A stretch of DNA of 64,000 bases, taken from contig JBBHKE010001550.1 in the NCBI GenBank assembly GCA_037447655.1, positions 1 to 64,000 on the forward strand, read 5' to 3'. Both the position numbers and the translations under genes were made by a program. Of the stretch, positions 30,923-43,244 are shown piece after piece; the stretch's first letter is position 1; the number at the start of each line of letters is the position of its first letter. Origin of the DNA: Zygnema cylindricum (Eukaryota > Streptophyta > Zygnematophyceae > Zygnematales > Zygnemataceae). A model generated the notes under the pieces. It was not told where the DNA came from and made no database searches. It saw nothing but the letters and a program-made list of their open reading frames with translations.

Positions 30923-32639
30923 CAGAGGTCGCAAACGGTCAACCGAAACCGTGACCGACAGTTAACCGACCGCCCGCGCCGGATCCGGAACGGATTCGGT
31001 TGCCAAATTTTGGGGTCGGGCGGTCGTGGTCGGTTGATTCACCAGGAAAAAAATAGTCGGCTAGGGTCGGTCATGCAAAAAAACGAAAAAAAATAAAATT
31101 TTGTACTGTCCATACAATCCAACATTATTGTACTTTGTAATCTTTGGTATCGTGGAAGTACGTGACATCATGATTACCGTCGCAAAGCTGACACGGTAGT
31201 AAAGGCGTGTGCCCATGTGTTCAAGTAAGGGTTTTTTCCCGTCGTTTACACAGAAAATGGGACTTCCAACGAGAAAATATTACGCCATACGAAAAATGGG
31301 CAAAAACACAAGTACATTTTGCGTCATCTTGGAACTTGGAAGGTACGACAATTTGGCATTATTATCATCGCGACCCACTTCCAACTCATCTTCACACTTG
31401 CACTGAAATCAAATCGCGACCTGATTTTAATCAAAATAACACCTTATTGACGAATAGGAAACGTAGATTGCACGCGTCAAACGTTTTCAAATTTTATTGC
31501 ACGAAGCTATTTTTTTCACTGCTCGTCACGAGCATGCACATGAGAAAATGACAAACATGTACGGAAAAAAACTTGCAGGGGTCTCGGACCTCCACTTTCC
31601 TTCATGGGTCCTTTGCAAAAGTTTACGTTGTCCTCGTCTCTCTTCCGCTTTCTCACTCGATCGCTCTTATTTCTCTCTCCCCTAAATGAAATGCGGCAAT
31701 GATGGTTTCAAATGAAAGATATATTTTTTATCTTTTTTTTGAATATCTTTGGTCGTAGTTTGACAGCATATCGAATGATAAAAGATAAATATAAGAAATC
31801 GGAAGCCATGGCGGAAATTTTACGTACTAATGACGTCACAGCGTGGCGTGACTTCGCAATGTCAAAACCCTAAACATCTACTATGTCAAAAAAACCTCGA
31901 CGTCTACAACCGTCGCCGTTTTTGTAGATGTCACTTATTTTAGGAAGTTTCGCAGTAGTCTACATTTTGTTTCGTTGGCTGTCGCACATTTTGTAGACGT
32001 CTACGAATGTCACAAATTTGAAGTAATGAAAGCGCAAGTAATGAATGACATAGGAACACTTTGAAAAGTACATCGTAAAATCTGCGCTAAATTCCCAAGT
32101 AGCGTTTCAAAGTTTAGGTTACATGGGCACACGCCCTAAGACTATTCATTTCGCAAATCGTAGGGAACGCGACAAATCATAATTATTGGCCGTGGAGTAT
32201 AGTACCGTTTAAATAGTGTGGCTTACGATCGGTGTTTGACCGCGCAAAACTGTACCGTATTGACGAAAAAATAACAAAACATGATTTAATACATGCCGTT
32301 ATGATGTAACTACGTTTTCACAAACCGCGTAGTGCAAACTTCATAATGACATAAAATTGTACGTTTGTCAGATTACAATAATTACGATTCGCTGTGTAAT
32401 AAATGCTTACCGCTAAAAACAACGAGCTTTGTAATTTTGTACTTTTTCGGTTACGTTCGAGTACGGTTAGCCGTGAGAAATCGAGTTTCGATTAATTTTT
32501 AATTTAGTAAACGTCGGTCGGTTAATGGTTGACAAATTTGGAGCGTGACATAACCGAGTCGGGCGTCGGTTACTCAGATTTTGAAAAAAAAAAAACGGTC
32601 GGTTTCGGTTGTGTAAAATTTTGACTTTTGCGACCTCTG
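30923..32639. mobile_element. hAT-like element, second copy, carrying a nested MITE
   Basis: Ends CAGAGGTCGCAAA and TTTGCGACCTCTG as in 12320-13268; both terminal regions are homologous to that copy. The flanks ATTGGAGT (30915-30922) and ATTTGGAGT (from 32640) look like a TSD with one extra T. No transposase. About 0.9 kb of its length is the nested element 31203-32136. Confidence 0.85.
31203..32136. mobile_element. PIF/Harbinger-like MITE nested in the hAT-like element
   Basis: 934 bp with inverted ends (A/G)GGCGTGTGCCCATGT and flanking TAA at 31200-31202 and 32137-32139. A GGGC-starting TIR and a TAA/TTA TSD are features of PIF/Harbinger. The other hAT-like copy lacks this insert. No transposase frame recognised. 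Confidence 0.8.
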
Positions 32640-32671
32640 ATTTGGAGTTCGTTCTAATGAACAGAAAATCG

Positions 32672-33235
32672 TAGTGTTGTGTATCGGCAAGAAATTTATT
32701 GCGATGATACTGATACCAATAGCTATCGGTGGTCGAACGGTCAGGGGTATCGATATATCACTTCGAGACCAACAAATTATTTATCGGCGAAAAGTAAAAA
32801 GAAAATAGTGCGCAATGTAATAGTATTTAATATATAATTGAGTGTATTATATAATTGGCATGCCACAAATGAAATTCTGTAACGTTCTCTGTAGTACGTG
32901 AGTTAAGTAGCGAAAGCAACGTAGGTTAACTTTAACAAAATTACAACACTATTTTATAGTACTAAAGGTATAGTACAACAAACTACAAATTTGAATTACG
33001 TCGTAATACATAACTCTGTATAGCTGTAGGGAGTAAACCGTATAATTGTACGATCCGTACAATTATCGCCAATTGTTATCGGTATCGGTGTTATCGCGAT
33101 AAAAAACGGATATTATTGGTTTTATGTCGGTGATAACACCAATTTTGATATATCGTGCCAATATATCGATTATCGAAAAGACAAATAAAGGTATATATTG
33201 ATTATTGGCAAACCCTTGCAGATACACAACACTAA
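32672..33235. mobile_element. hAT-like MITE, TIR TAGTGTTGTGTATC, copy 2
   Basis: 564 bp, same TIRs as 25545-26038, flanked by perfect 8-bp repeats GAAAATCG (32664-32671 and 33236-33243). Different TSD, so an independent insertion. Confidence 0.9.
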
Positions 33236-33309
33236 GAAAATCGCTAAACAAAAGGTGAATCTACATTAGGTAAAGGACAAATTCGGAATTCTTGCCCGGT
33301 CATAATTTC

Positions 33310-33480
33310 TTAGAAGCCGCTCCGTGGGGTGGAGGAGTTCCATGTACTCGGTCAAACTGCTGCACATGCACTTTTAATAATGTGTTCTATGAAATCAATT
33401 CAAGACGTTCACATGCGATCCCGTTAAGACTTCTATGACTCAGTTCGTCAAGTGCTCACGCAATTTCGATAACGTTAATG
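33310..33480. repeat. Dispersed repeat, copy 2
   Basis: Diverged partner of 17115-17290. Confidence 0.7.
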
Positions 33481-33499
33481 CAAATGGGCAGGATCATCA

Positions 33500-33665
33500 T
33501 CTAGTTCGCGTGGTAGCTCATCATCTAGTTTGTGGCCCGATTAAAGCGATGGACTAGATTTTGGTTCCAACCTTAACTTTTCTCCTCTTGAAACTTCATG
33601 TCAGAATCAGTCAACTCTTATCATTGGTAAATTACAGCTGCTAAACATGTGGCATTATTTTTTGT
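33500..33665. repeat. Dispersed repeat, copy 2
   Basis: Diverged partner of 29905-30065. Confidence 0.7.
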
Positions 33666-34059
33666 CTTAGGGTGGACGTCCAATAGGGAAAAAGTGGGGT
33701 TTTTAACTGACGGCCACATCATTTCGTACAGGTCCTTACATACTTTTTTTTTTCAAAGAAAACAACATTACAGAAAAACGTCTAAAGTGGTAGGCGTAAT
33801 TTCGGACCGCCAGATTCTATTACACTTTTTATCCAAGTTGACACGTCACAAACCTTACAGTTTGTTAAGACCGTGCTCAAGGAGGACAATTCTCAATTAC
33901 AAAACTTGTAAAAATAAGTCGCGTGGAAAAGGTAAAAAAAATCCGCGAGGAGCGGGCGCAAATATGCGTACAGTGTTAAAATATGTGATTTCTTTATTTA
34001 TTTCATAGGTCATATATCGTGGAAACAAAATGTTTCAGAAAGCAGTTAGGCTCTAACCT

Positions 34060-34285
34060 CTCTCTCTCTCTCACTGATCTTTGTAGTTGTTCTAGTCATT
34101 GAAGATCGGAAAGAGGTAGAGATAGATCCATGGCTGCCTAAGCAACCAAGAGAGGACAGTAGACAAGTCTAAGTAGATTGTACCAAAAAGATTACAGACC
34201 AGCTAGGTGTTGATCCTAGTCCTTACGGTTCATCGAAATAGTCGACAACCTTGTCATATAATTTAACACCTTTGCTGGGATATAT
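34060..34285 (-). repeat. SINE-like unit related to the LTR module
   Basis: Matches 34370-34590 with the order CT-rich, GTCATTGAA, CCATGGCTGCC, TTGATCCT...GT. On the minus strand the order becomes tRNA-like head (degenerate B box GGATCAA), body, GA-rich tail. It looks like a free copy of the module found in family B LTRs. Confidence 0.45.
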
Positions 34286-34289
34286 AAGG

Positions 34290-35495
34290 TTTGTTAACTA
34301 CCTAAAGATTTAATATTTTTGCATTTTCTAGGTTTGTAATAGGATAGAAAAAGGCAAAGGCAGTCTGCCTCTAACTCCCCTCTCCAAGCCCCCACTTTTG
34401 TAGTAGTCATTGAAAGTTGGAGAGGGAGATAGAGCCATGGCTGCCTAAGCCCTCTAGAGTAGACAAGAGGGGGGGGGGGGTTAAATTGGGTAGATTTACC
34501 AAAATGGTAATAGACACACCCAAGAATTGATCCTCGTACCTACCGTCCATCAAGTCAACCGTAGCCGTTAGCTTTGTCCGTTAAGTTTAGTACTATTTCT
34601 ACAACACATAGGGTTTGACAAATGTTGAAATAGTTACAATTTGACTAATTCGTTTAACGAGAAATAGATACGTAGTGGATAGATATAGTTTCATATAGTA
34701 TGGAGTACGGTAAGGTGACGGAAGGGATACCGCGCATTTGTTTCGATAACCCAACAAATAGCGCGTACGAATTTTCGACGGCTATAATTGAATGCCGGCT
34801 AAGATCGGACAGCTGCGATAGATGTCGAGACCGCGAAGTAGTTTTTGGCTGTTTGCAATCATCGCCACGTCAATTGACACTTGGCAGAATCACATTGGCT
34901 TGCAACATCTCCGAGAATTATAGGAACGAATCTGAATATGCCATGTGTCACTTGTTGGGCCATGTAGTACGATGGTCGTACAAAAGGTACACGAGCACCT
35001 ATAGCTTTTATGTATTATACAGTACTGCGATTGATCCGTACCTCAGTACTACGGGGCTTAGAGAGGGGTTTTAGGACTTTGAATATTTTTGGTAGGTAGC
35101 CGCCTCTTTGATAGAGCACCTTATATAATGGCAAACTTTGGCAGCCATAACTATCAATTCAATTGACCATTTTCAGTGATTGTTTTTGCTGCAGACTCAA
35201 GAGATTTCATGCAACACAGGAGTGTAGTTGGTATGAGTATTTGCTTGCTAGGGTGGCTGCATTTTTGAGGGAAAGTCAAAGTGGGTGAATGTGTGCAAAA
35301 CTCATATTTTAACTTTGCATTCTGTGGTGGAACTGAGCACACAGAAAGTCATATTTCACAAGGGTGAAGTTGTAATGGGGTTTTGATTGTCAAGGGGTCA
35401 ATCATTTGGGTTTATATAAACTTAAAGTCGGCACTATCTAGATTAGATTTTTTGATCTGCGAATTCTGTGTGGCAATAGTGCCCACAAAATTTCA
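34290..35495 (+). repeat. Family B LTR, solo, sense orientation
   Basis: Homologous to 43499-44764 (sense) and to the complements of 36804-37703 and 38502-39598. Ends ...CCCACAAAATTTCA at 35495. The 5' border is approximate (TGTTAACTACC). Contains GGTTTATATAAAC, a probable TATA region, near 35408. Confidence 0.7.
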
Positions 35496-35499
35496 CATG

Positions 35500-36540
35500 C
35501 GAACTAAACTGATTAACTAGAGTTATAGGGAATAGCATATACGATCAGTAAGCATTTCATATGCCCACCGATACTGCACTAAATAAATAAAACGGATATT
35601 TATTTTCGACAGCTATCATCAAAAGTCGCCTTGTATCAAGCAACAATCATTCAAGCCTACATCACGCAATAACATTCTTGGCGGTTTATAGACATTTCGT
35701 CATCGGATGACACATGGCATAACATAATTGGAATGCGGAATTTCCGAAGAACATTAGGACGAGTCTTAAAATGACAGACGTCCTCACAATGGCTATGCCG
35801 TTCTTTGACCATACAGAAGGTACCAAAGGGCTAGTACCTTCTTTTAAAGTACTTTCTTTTACAGTTCAGTCTTGTAATTGGTGTTGTACATCAGTATAGA
35901 TGGGTTTAGAGAAGGATTTAGGACTTAGTCATTTTGGTAGTTAGTCGCCTCTCTCCTCGAGAGCTTCTATATGAAGATCAATGTTTGCCTCTTCATAACT
36001 AATCGACTCATTGGGCATTTTGAGCATGTTTTTTTGCTCCAGACTTAGGGAAGTCAAGCCTACACAATGGTGTAGTCGGTCAGAGTCATTGCCTACCATG
36101 GTGGCAGTTCTATCTATTGGAAGAGAGGCACTTAGTTTTTTCTTAAAGGCTTTAGACAAGCTATGTATTCTATGTACCAATGAAAGTCGTAAAATTACAA
36201 GGTATGGGGCCACCTTCTTGGGTGGCCATCTTTGATGGAATAGGGTTTATTTATAGGAAGAAGATGATGAGAGGAGCATTACTTGGAAAGAGATTATGGG
36301 GTATTGTGAGTGGACGAGTGGGGCGGCCATCCACACCGTTGGGAGCTTCAGCGGAATTTGGAGGACTACGATTCTCAATAAGATAGGGAGAGTCATAAAA
36401 AAAAGATGATAAAAGAGAGAGTAACGTCTCTAATATAAGAAAAGAAAAGGAGAAACTGATAATAGTGACTTCTAGATTGGCGCCAAAGTTGGTACCCGTG
36501 GAAGTGATGTCAAAAATTGAGGAGAATGATTATGATATCT
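35500..36540 (+). mobile_element. Copia 5: truncated family B element, LTR end, PBS and gag start
   Basis: A 5'-truncated LTR ends AAAATTACA at 36199. It is followed directly by AGGTATGGGGCCACC, a degenerate half-tRNA primer site, and by a gag N-terminus starting at the ATG in that site (VAIFDGIGFIYRKKMM, LWGIVSGR). The coding part stops after about 110 codons and the rest of the element is missing. Confidence 0.7.
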
Positions 36541-36803
36541 AAGACTTCAACTATTCTATCGTATGTAACTTCATTTTCAGTCTTCTCTCTCAGAAAGTGG
36601 CCACACCGTATCTTAATGTAAAGAGACTAACCGATCCGTGGAGGCACTCAAAGACATTTATAAAGTAACACAATTTCGGAAGAGAAACTTGCATATCAAA
36701 AAATTAGGCATTTGGCTACAAAAGGGAAAAAAGGCTAGATTTGGCTAGTTTGTTTACGGAGTGGAAAGTGTTGGAAAAGTGGAATTTGAAAAAGATAAGG
36801 TGA

Positions 36804-37703
36804 TGAAATTATGTTGTTCCATTGACCCACAGAAAGAGCAGCCTATGTAAAGCCACTAGGATAGTATTTTCCCCTTTCACTTTCCCACAGAAACAATGCC
36901 GTGCAGGCACACAAATATTCTGACCACCCTCACCCCTGTGAGGACAAGACTCTCCTAAGTGAAACACAAAAAGAATCACTGAATTTGCTCCCCTGAGCAG
37001 TAAGTTATGGCTGGTCAAAGATGACCTTTATAGTTACAAGCTCTCTTAGAGAGAGGTACCTAAATTTCACTAAGTCCTAGTCTGCCTACTTAAGACTGCC
37101 TACTACTAAACCTTAGCCCAATAGAAATACTATAGTACAAGAAGGTACACTAGGCGATGTACTTATTGTACGACCATTGTACGACATGGCTTTCAATGTG
37201 ACACATGTCAAAACGGGAGCCATGGTTCCTCCTCCCATCTTCTCCGGTATCCAATAATATGGTGCCACGTGGCGTCGCGTGACGCTATCCCTAAAGGCCG
37301 CTGAAAGCTTATTGCGGGTGGCGGCTGCAATGGTGGCTGTCTGATCATTTGTATTTATACGGTTTCGATTTGCTTCCATGCATAAATTGATTAATGTGTG
37401 TTTTCGTTAGTCTGCTGCAAATTAGTCCGTCGAATCAATAGCTAAATATGTGTGAAACGTTTTACGTATATCTTTTTGCTAGTGACTTAATGGATAAGAC
37501 TTCGGTCTAAACAATAGTCCGTAGACCGCGGTTCAAATCCTTCTAGAGGTAGTATTTTGCTACAAATAGTAAAATACCCACTATTTCATTCTGCCTCCTT
37601 CTAAATGACGCGGCAGCCATGGCCTGCCTTTGGTCCTCTCTTTCTCTCTCTTTATATTCTAAATAAAATATAGAAGTGAACTATTAATTACCTCTTTTCA
37701 ACA
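36804..37703 (-). repeat. Copia 2 3' LTR
   Basis: 900 bp; sense ends TGTTGAAAAGAGG...AATTTCA. Contains a tRNA-like module on the plus strand at 37478-37549. Confidence 0.85.
37478..37549 (+). other. tRNA-like module in LTR
   Basis: Plus-strand sequence with an A-box-like GTGACTTAATGGATAAG and a B box GGTTCAAATCC (37530-37540), spaced as in a tRNA gene. It is antisense to the retroelement. Related modules are at 39326, 45183, 50757 (plus) and 43878 (minus). The cloverleaf is imperfect, so it is not called a tRNA gene. Confidence 0.6.
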
Positions 37704-37806
37704 CTCCCCTTAATTCTTAGTCACTTTTCAATTTTAATCCACAGTTTTCTCTGCAATAAATCAATTTAGGGGAAGGCACTAGTTTTGTCATCATGTCTGC
37801 AATCAT

Positions 37807-38501
37807 TTATTTATGAGTTTTATGAACCTGTTTAATGATTTTATTTTCAACCTTCTCTTTGACAAAGATTAGTCTAATATCCATACACTTAGCTTTAAAG
37901 TGATGTTTCGGATTAGTTGCAATAGAGATAACAACTTGACTATCATAAAAAACATTTTGAGTTCTTGGCTTCATGAACCCAAGTTTTTCAAGAAGAGATT
38001 TCACAAATATTAATTCGTTGGTGGCAGCACCAGAAGCCATGTATTCAGCCTCCATAGTGGACTGAGCAACTACTTTCTGTTGCTTGTTACTCAAATAGCA
38101 TGCACAATATCCAATTTGCAACACATATCCAGAAGTACACCGCCTTAAAGGCATATCTCCATAACTCGCATCACTCCAGGTTGTGATGTCAGTGTGCTCC
38201 CCTCCTAAATTCAACCACAATTCCCTTGTTATCACCAGATACCTCAACACAATTTTGGCAGCCTCCCAGTCTTTCTTTATTGGTTCATTTAGACTCTTGC
38301 TGAGGACTCCTACGGCCGCAGCTATATCTGGTCGGGAACAATTCCTAAAATATATTAAATTGCCTACATTCTGTTGATAAGGGATATTTTCCATAAATCT
38401 TCTTTCTATCTTATCATTAATGATCAATATTCCTCCCTCAACACTCCCCTCACACACTTTTTTCAAATCCATGGGAGTAGGACATATGTTTGCTTTCTCC
38501 A
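37807..38501 (-). pseudogene. Copia 2 RT C-terminus and RNase H
   Basis: Reads CSRPDIAAAVGVLSKSLNEP, WSDASYGDMPLRRCTSGYVL, QSTMEAEYMASGAATNEL, NPKHHFKAKCMDIR: copia RNase H. It continues in frame with 39604 onward once the solo LTR and one TSD copy are ignored. Confidence 0.9.
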
Positions 38502-39598
38502 TGAAACTCTATAGGCTCCATTGCCCACAAAATTCGTAGATCCAAAAGAAGCTAATCTAGATAATGCCGACTCCAAGTTGATATAAACCCAAATGAATGA
38601 TCCTTTGACAATCAGAACTACAATACACTTTCACCCCTGTGAAGAGAAGACCTTCTATGTGCTCAGTTCCATCACAGAATGCAAAGCTTGAATATGTGTT
38701 TTGAACAATATTCCACACTTTGAATTTCCTACTAAATAAATGCCACCCTGGCACGCAAAGACTCTGACCAACTATACCCTTGTGTAGCTTGGACTCCCCT
38801 AAGTCCGCAGCAAAAAGAATCACTGAATTTGCTCACCCGAGCATTAAGTTATGGCTGGTTAAACATGACCTTTATAGTTACAAGCTCTCTAAGAGAGAGG
38901 TACCTAAATATCACTAAGTCTTGGTCTGCCTACTCACGACTACCCACTACTAAACCCTAGTCCAATAGGAACACTATATAGTACAAGAAGGTACGGTGGG
39001 CGATGTACTTATTGTACGGCCATTGTATGACATGGTCTACAAGGTGACATTTGCCAAATCGGGAGCCATGGTTCCTCCTCCCATCTTCTCCGATATTAGA
39101 TAATGTGGAGCCACGTGGCAACGCGTGAGGCTATCCCCAAAGGCCGCCGAAAGCTTATTGTGGGTGGCGGCTGTATGGTTGCCGTCCGATCAATTGTATC
39201 TATACGACTTCGATTCGCTTCCATGTATGAATTGATTAATGCGCGTTTTCGTTAGTCTGCTGCGAATTAGTCCTTTAGATCAATAGATATATATATGCGT
39301 GAAACATGTCATGTATATCGTTTCGTTAGTGCCTTATTGGATATGGCATAGGTCTACATAGTATAGTGCAAACCCCGGTTCAAATCCGGCTAGAGGCTGT
39401 ATTTTACTAAAACTAGTAAAATACCTTCTAATTCATTCTGCCTTCTTCTAAATGACGTAGCACCCATGGCCTGCCTTTGATCCTCTCTTTCTCTCTCTTT
39501 ACATTCTAACTCAAATATAGAAGTGAACTATTAATTACCTTTTCCAACACTCTATTTATTTTTCCAATACAGACCTAGAAAATACATAAATTTCAACA
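38502..39598 (-). repeat. Solo LTR (family B) inserted in copia 2 pol, TSD CTCCA
   Basis: 1097 bp, sense ends TGTTGAAATTT...GAGTTTCA, flanked by the perfect 5-bp repeat CTCCA (38497-38501 and 39599-39603). It interrupts the codons of FQMEK. Contains the tRNA-like module at 39326-39397 (B box GGTTCAAATCC 39377-39387). Confidence 0.95.
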
Positions 39599-39603
39599 CT
39601 CCA

Positions 39604-40817
39604 TTTGAAATTTTTCTAGCATATTACCAATTGCTTTTTTCTGAGTGAGTCTTATAATCGTATTCCCTCTATCTCTCTCCATTTGAATTCCCAAAATGTA
39701 CTTTGCTTCGCTGAGATCTTTCATGTCAAAGCGACTTCTAAGATTCCGTTTTAGTTTGTTCATTTTATCTAAGGACTTGCTTAAGACCAACAAAGCATCC
39801 ACATAAATAGCAATAAATATCACTCCATCGTCATCCTCAAATTAAAAATATAGAGTGATCTGAACTAATTTTGATATACCCCAAACCGGTCACAAATTAG
39901 TCCAGCTTTATATTCCATTGTCGCGGGGCTTGCTTAAGCCCATAAAAAGATTTTATCAGTTTGCAAACCTTGCTTTCTTCCCCACTTTCCACAAATCCTT
40001 GCGGTTGCCTCATGTAAATTTCTTCTTCCAACTCTCCGTGCAAAAAGGCCGCTTTAATATCCATCTGGTGTATTTCCATATCCTCCGCTGCGACTATACT
40101 TAAAAGGATTCTAACAGAAGAAAATCTGACTACAGGAACAAAGGTTTCTTCGTAGTCTGTCCCCTCTTTCAGAGTATATCTTTTAGCAACTAACCTAGCT
40201 TTGTACCTCTCAATGGTATTATCCGGGTTTAATTTAATAACCCACTTAATTCTGATCGGTTTTCGGTCTGGCGCACAATCTACCAACTCTCAGGTATTGG
40301 CTTCCATGATAGAGGCCAATTCTTCATTTATAGTTTTGATCCATTGGCTGCTTTCTGGGGTGTTTATGGTCTCTAACTATGTTTGTGGTTCATTTGGGTG
40401 AGACATCTTTGTAGCTTGGTTATTTACTTGTCTTTCTTGAAGTCGTTTACTACTTCTTCTTCCCCCTTCAAAATTGGACGCCGGTATGGAAGGCATCTTT
40501 GGGTTTCGTTTTGGGATATTTTCAGCTCCCATATCTTCCAGTTCTGGTGTCTCATCAAGTTCCTCATCGGTTTCCACTTCGTATTCTGGCATTGCCTCGG
40601 ATGTTGTCCTTTCCTCCTTCTCCTTTGGAAGATCTGAGGATTTTTCTTTTTCTCCATCTTCCTTCTCTTCGTTTTCAAATTCAAAGTCAGAAAACTGATC
40701 CGTTTCAAATCTGATTTTGACTTCTTTATTATATTTGAATGGATCTATGGACTTCTTTTCATTCATCACCACTATGTGTTTTACCAAAATTATATCTCCC
40801 TTTTTCAAGTCATACAC
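39604..40817 (-). pseudogene. Copia 2 reverse transcriptase, catalytic Asp lost
   Basis: RT motifs: [50 protein letters not shown]. The YVDD box reads YVDALLVLSK, i.e. the second catalytic Asp is Ala. A frameshift separates 39604-39823 from 39897-40286, and 40377-40817 holds the acidic linker upstream of RT. Confidence 0.9.
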
Positions 40818-40856
40818 TCGGTATTTTTTTGTGCTCTCATCATATCCTACAAGATA

Positions 40857-41685
40857 TCATAGTTTTCCTCTCCCCTCTAACTTCCATTTAGTCTTATTGG
40901 AATCCAAACTGTAAACTTGACTTCTAAACACTCTCAAACTAGACAAATCAGGCTTTCTTCTTGTCCAACTCTCATACAAAGTTTCCTCCTTATTTACTAA
41001 AGTTAAGACTCTATTTTTGATGAAATGAGCATAGTTCATAGACTCTGCCCAAGACTGCAACCCTATCCTCTTATCAGTTAACATACTTCTGGACATATCT
41101 CCTAAAGTTCTATTCACTCTTTGTGTGACTCCATTTTGTTCCGGATTATAGAGAACAATTTTCTCATGATGAATTCTTTCGTCTTTTAAGATATTCCTCA
41201 AATTTCCTTGAGGTGTATTCTTTCCCATTATCACTTCTTATATTTTATATTGAGGTTTTGTGTAGTTTTTCACTCCATACTTTGTACTCTTTGAAACTTC
41301 ACAATACCTTTGACTTATGTCTGAGAAAGTATAACTTCATGTATCTAGACCAATCATCTATGATAGTTAACATCCATCTCTTCCCCCCATGTGAAGTATA
41401 TCTAGCAGGTCCCCAAACATTGGTGTGAATTAGTTCCAATACTTTCTATCTCCTAAATGTGGTTGCCTTTTGGAAATGGTAGTCTATGACTCTTCCCTTG
41501 GGCATCTCCACTGCAATCATCAAAGGTCTCATCATCCTCAAAAATATTACCCTCCACTTTTCTTCTTTCTTCATTTTCTTTAATTTATCTAGATGCACAT
41601 GCCCCAACCTTTTGTGCCAAAGCATCATCTGATTTGCACACGAGTAGAGAATACTCTTTTCATTACAAAGAACAATTCTGAACAT
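40857..41685 (-). pseudogene. Copia 2 integrase
   Basis: Pieces LWHKRLGHVHLDKLKKMK (gag-pre-integrase/zinc finger side), YNPEQNGVTQRVNRTLGDMS and MLTDKRIGLQSWAESMNYAH identify the integrase. Several frames and stops. Confidence 0.85.
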
Positions 41686-41705
41686 TCCTTGATTACCTTT
41701 CTGAG

Positions 41706-43240
41706 CTATGAAATTAACCTCATTATTAAAGCTAGTGTGAAGATTCCTTTCCTAGTTCTAGTTTCAAACTCATTTTCATCTAGGACAGTTGTTGAGAATA
41801 AGTTCTTACTAAGCTGTGGAATGTAAAGAACATCTGAGAGTGTTATAATTGAGGCCTTACAGTCAACTAGAACATTGAAGTCAACAGTTCCAACAAGACT
41901 TGTGGTTTCTACTCTACCATCCACGTACTCTATCTCAACTGTTAAGATCTTTCTCAGCTTAGTAAACCACCTCTTATCTTTGCACATATGCATTGAAACC
42001 CGTGAGTCTATGATCCACCCAACCTCAGGTGGATCCCTCTTACCGTCAAAAGCACACTTTTGTCTACGTGGAATGTGGACATGCTTTTTAGTGTTTTTCG
42101 GATTAAAACGAAGCTCCTCTTCCTGTTTGGTTTCTTTGTTCTCTTGCTCATCATGAACTTGAGTTAGGAAAGCCTTTTTCTTTCCTCTATTTCTTGAGGT
42201 CCCTTGCCCATCTTTGAGTCGAAGATCTGTAAGTTTGACACAATCTGCCACATGGTGTCCCGGTTTCTTGCAGAAGTGACATAATCCTCCTCGAGAAACT
42301 CCTCTCTCTTGTATATCAAATCTGCCACCTCCTTGTCCTCTTCCTCCAAATTTTCGATAGGTATCTTTCTTATCACGCTTCCGCCAATCAGCTCCTGTAG
42401 ACAATGCTTGAACACTTGGACTCCCTCTCCTAAGCTCTATAGTGCTTTCTTTCACTAAAATCATTCCCACTGTGTCATCCCAATTTCAATTGCTATCTCC
42501 TATGTCCTGCAATCGATAAATGATATTGAATTGCTATCTCCTATGTCCTGCAATCGATAAATGATATTCTCATACTCGTCAGGTAGTTTCATCATTATTG
42601 TGTTCACTTTTTGTCTCTCAGACCATGAGTTACCTGCACTCTCTTGCTCTCCAAATAATGCTCCTAAATCATTGCAATAATCATTCATGCTTCTTCCCTT
42701 ATAAGTATAAGTTGGAATCTTATTTTCTGCCAAATGCTACTCCTGCAATGATCCAATCTTATATTTTTTAACTAGTGATATCCAAATCTAAGATGAATAT
42801 TTGACATGCAAAAAGAGAATGGCAATGCCCTTCGCTATACTTTTAAGAATTAAGAGCTTAACAACCTTGTCTTCGTAGTTCCACTTTTCATACTCTGATC
42901 TTTAGGTCTAAACCCTTCTCGCTGTTGCTGGTGGTGCTACTGCGAGTATTGCCTTCGACAATGGTGTCAATTAAGTTACAACTCCTCCCTTTTCTCTTTC
43001 CATGACAATATCCTATTTTTCCTCGTCTTCATCCTCGGTGATGGTGGCAACTGTTCTACCTACCATAGAAGCGGAGGTGCCACAAAACCGTGTCCCTCCA
43101 AACCCAGGTGGAGGTAGGCATCGAATTTGTTTAGACAAAATGCCCCATAGATGCTTCGCAAATATTTCTCCCTCCATCATCATTTCCCAATACAAAAACT
43201 CTCATCCATCAAATATGGGCACCCTAGAGGGTTGGGCCAT
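41706..43240 (-). pseudogene. Copia 2 gag and protease
   Basis: Gag starts at the ATG inside the PBS (43240) as MAQPSRVPIFDG then a stop, followed by FLYWEMMMEGEIFAKHLWGI. Further on are ERQKVNTIMMKLPDEYENII, the knuckle CHFCKKPGHHVADC (complete CCHC) and the protease region GWIIDSRVSMHMC, where the usual DSGAS/DTGAS active site has Arg instead of Gly. Confidence 0.85.
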
Positions 43241-43244
43241 AACC
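43230..43244 (-). promoter_or_regulatory. Copia 2 half-tRNA primer-binding site
   Basis: Directly after the 5' LTR the minus strand reads GGTTATGGCCCAACC. The complement of the initiator tRNA-Met anticodon arm is GGTTATGGGCCCACC. This is the Drosophila copia type of priming, not the 3'-end type used by copia 1. Confidence 0.7.

Noticed and set aside
37478-37549. Functional tRNA gene
   Set aside because: Acceptor stem and parts of the T stem do not pair well; better described as a tRNA-like module of an LTR.
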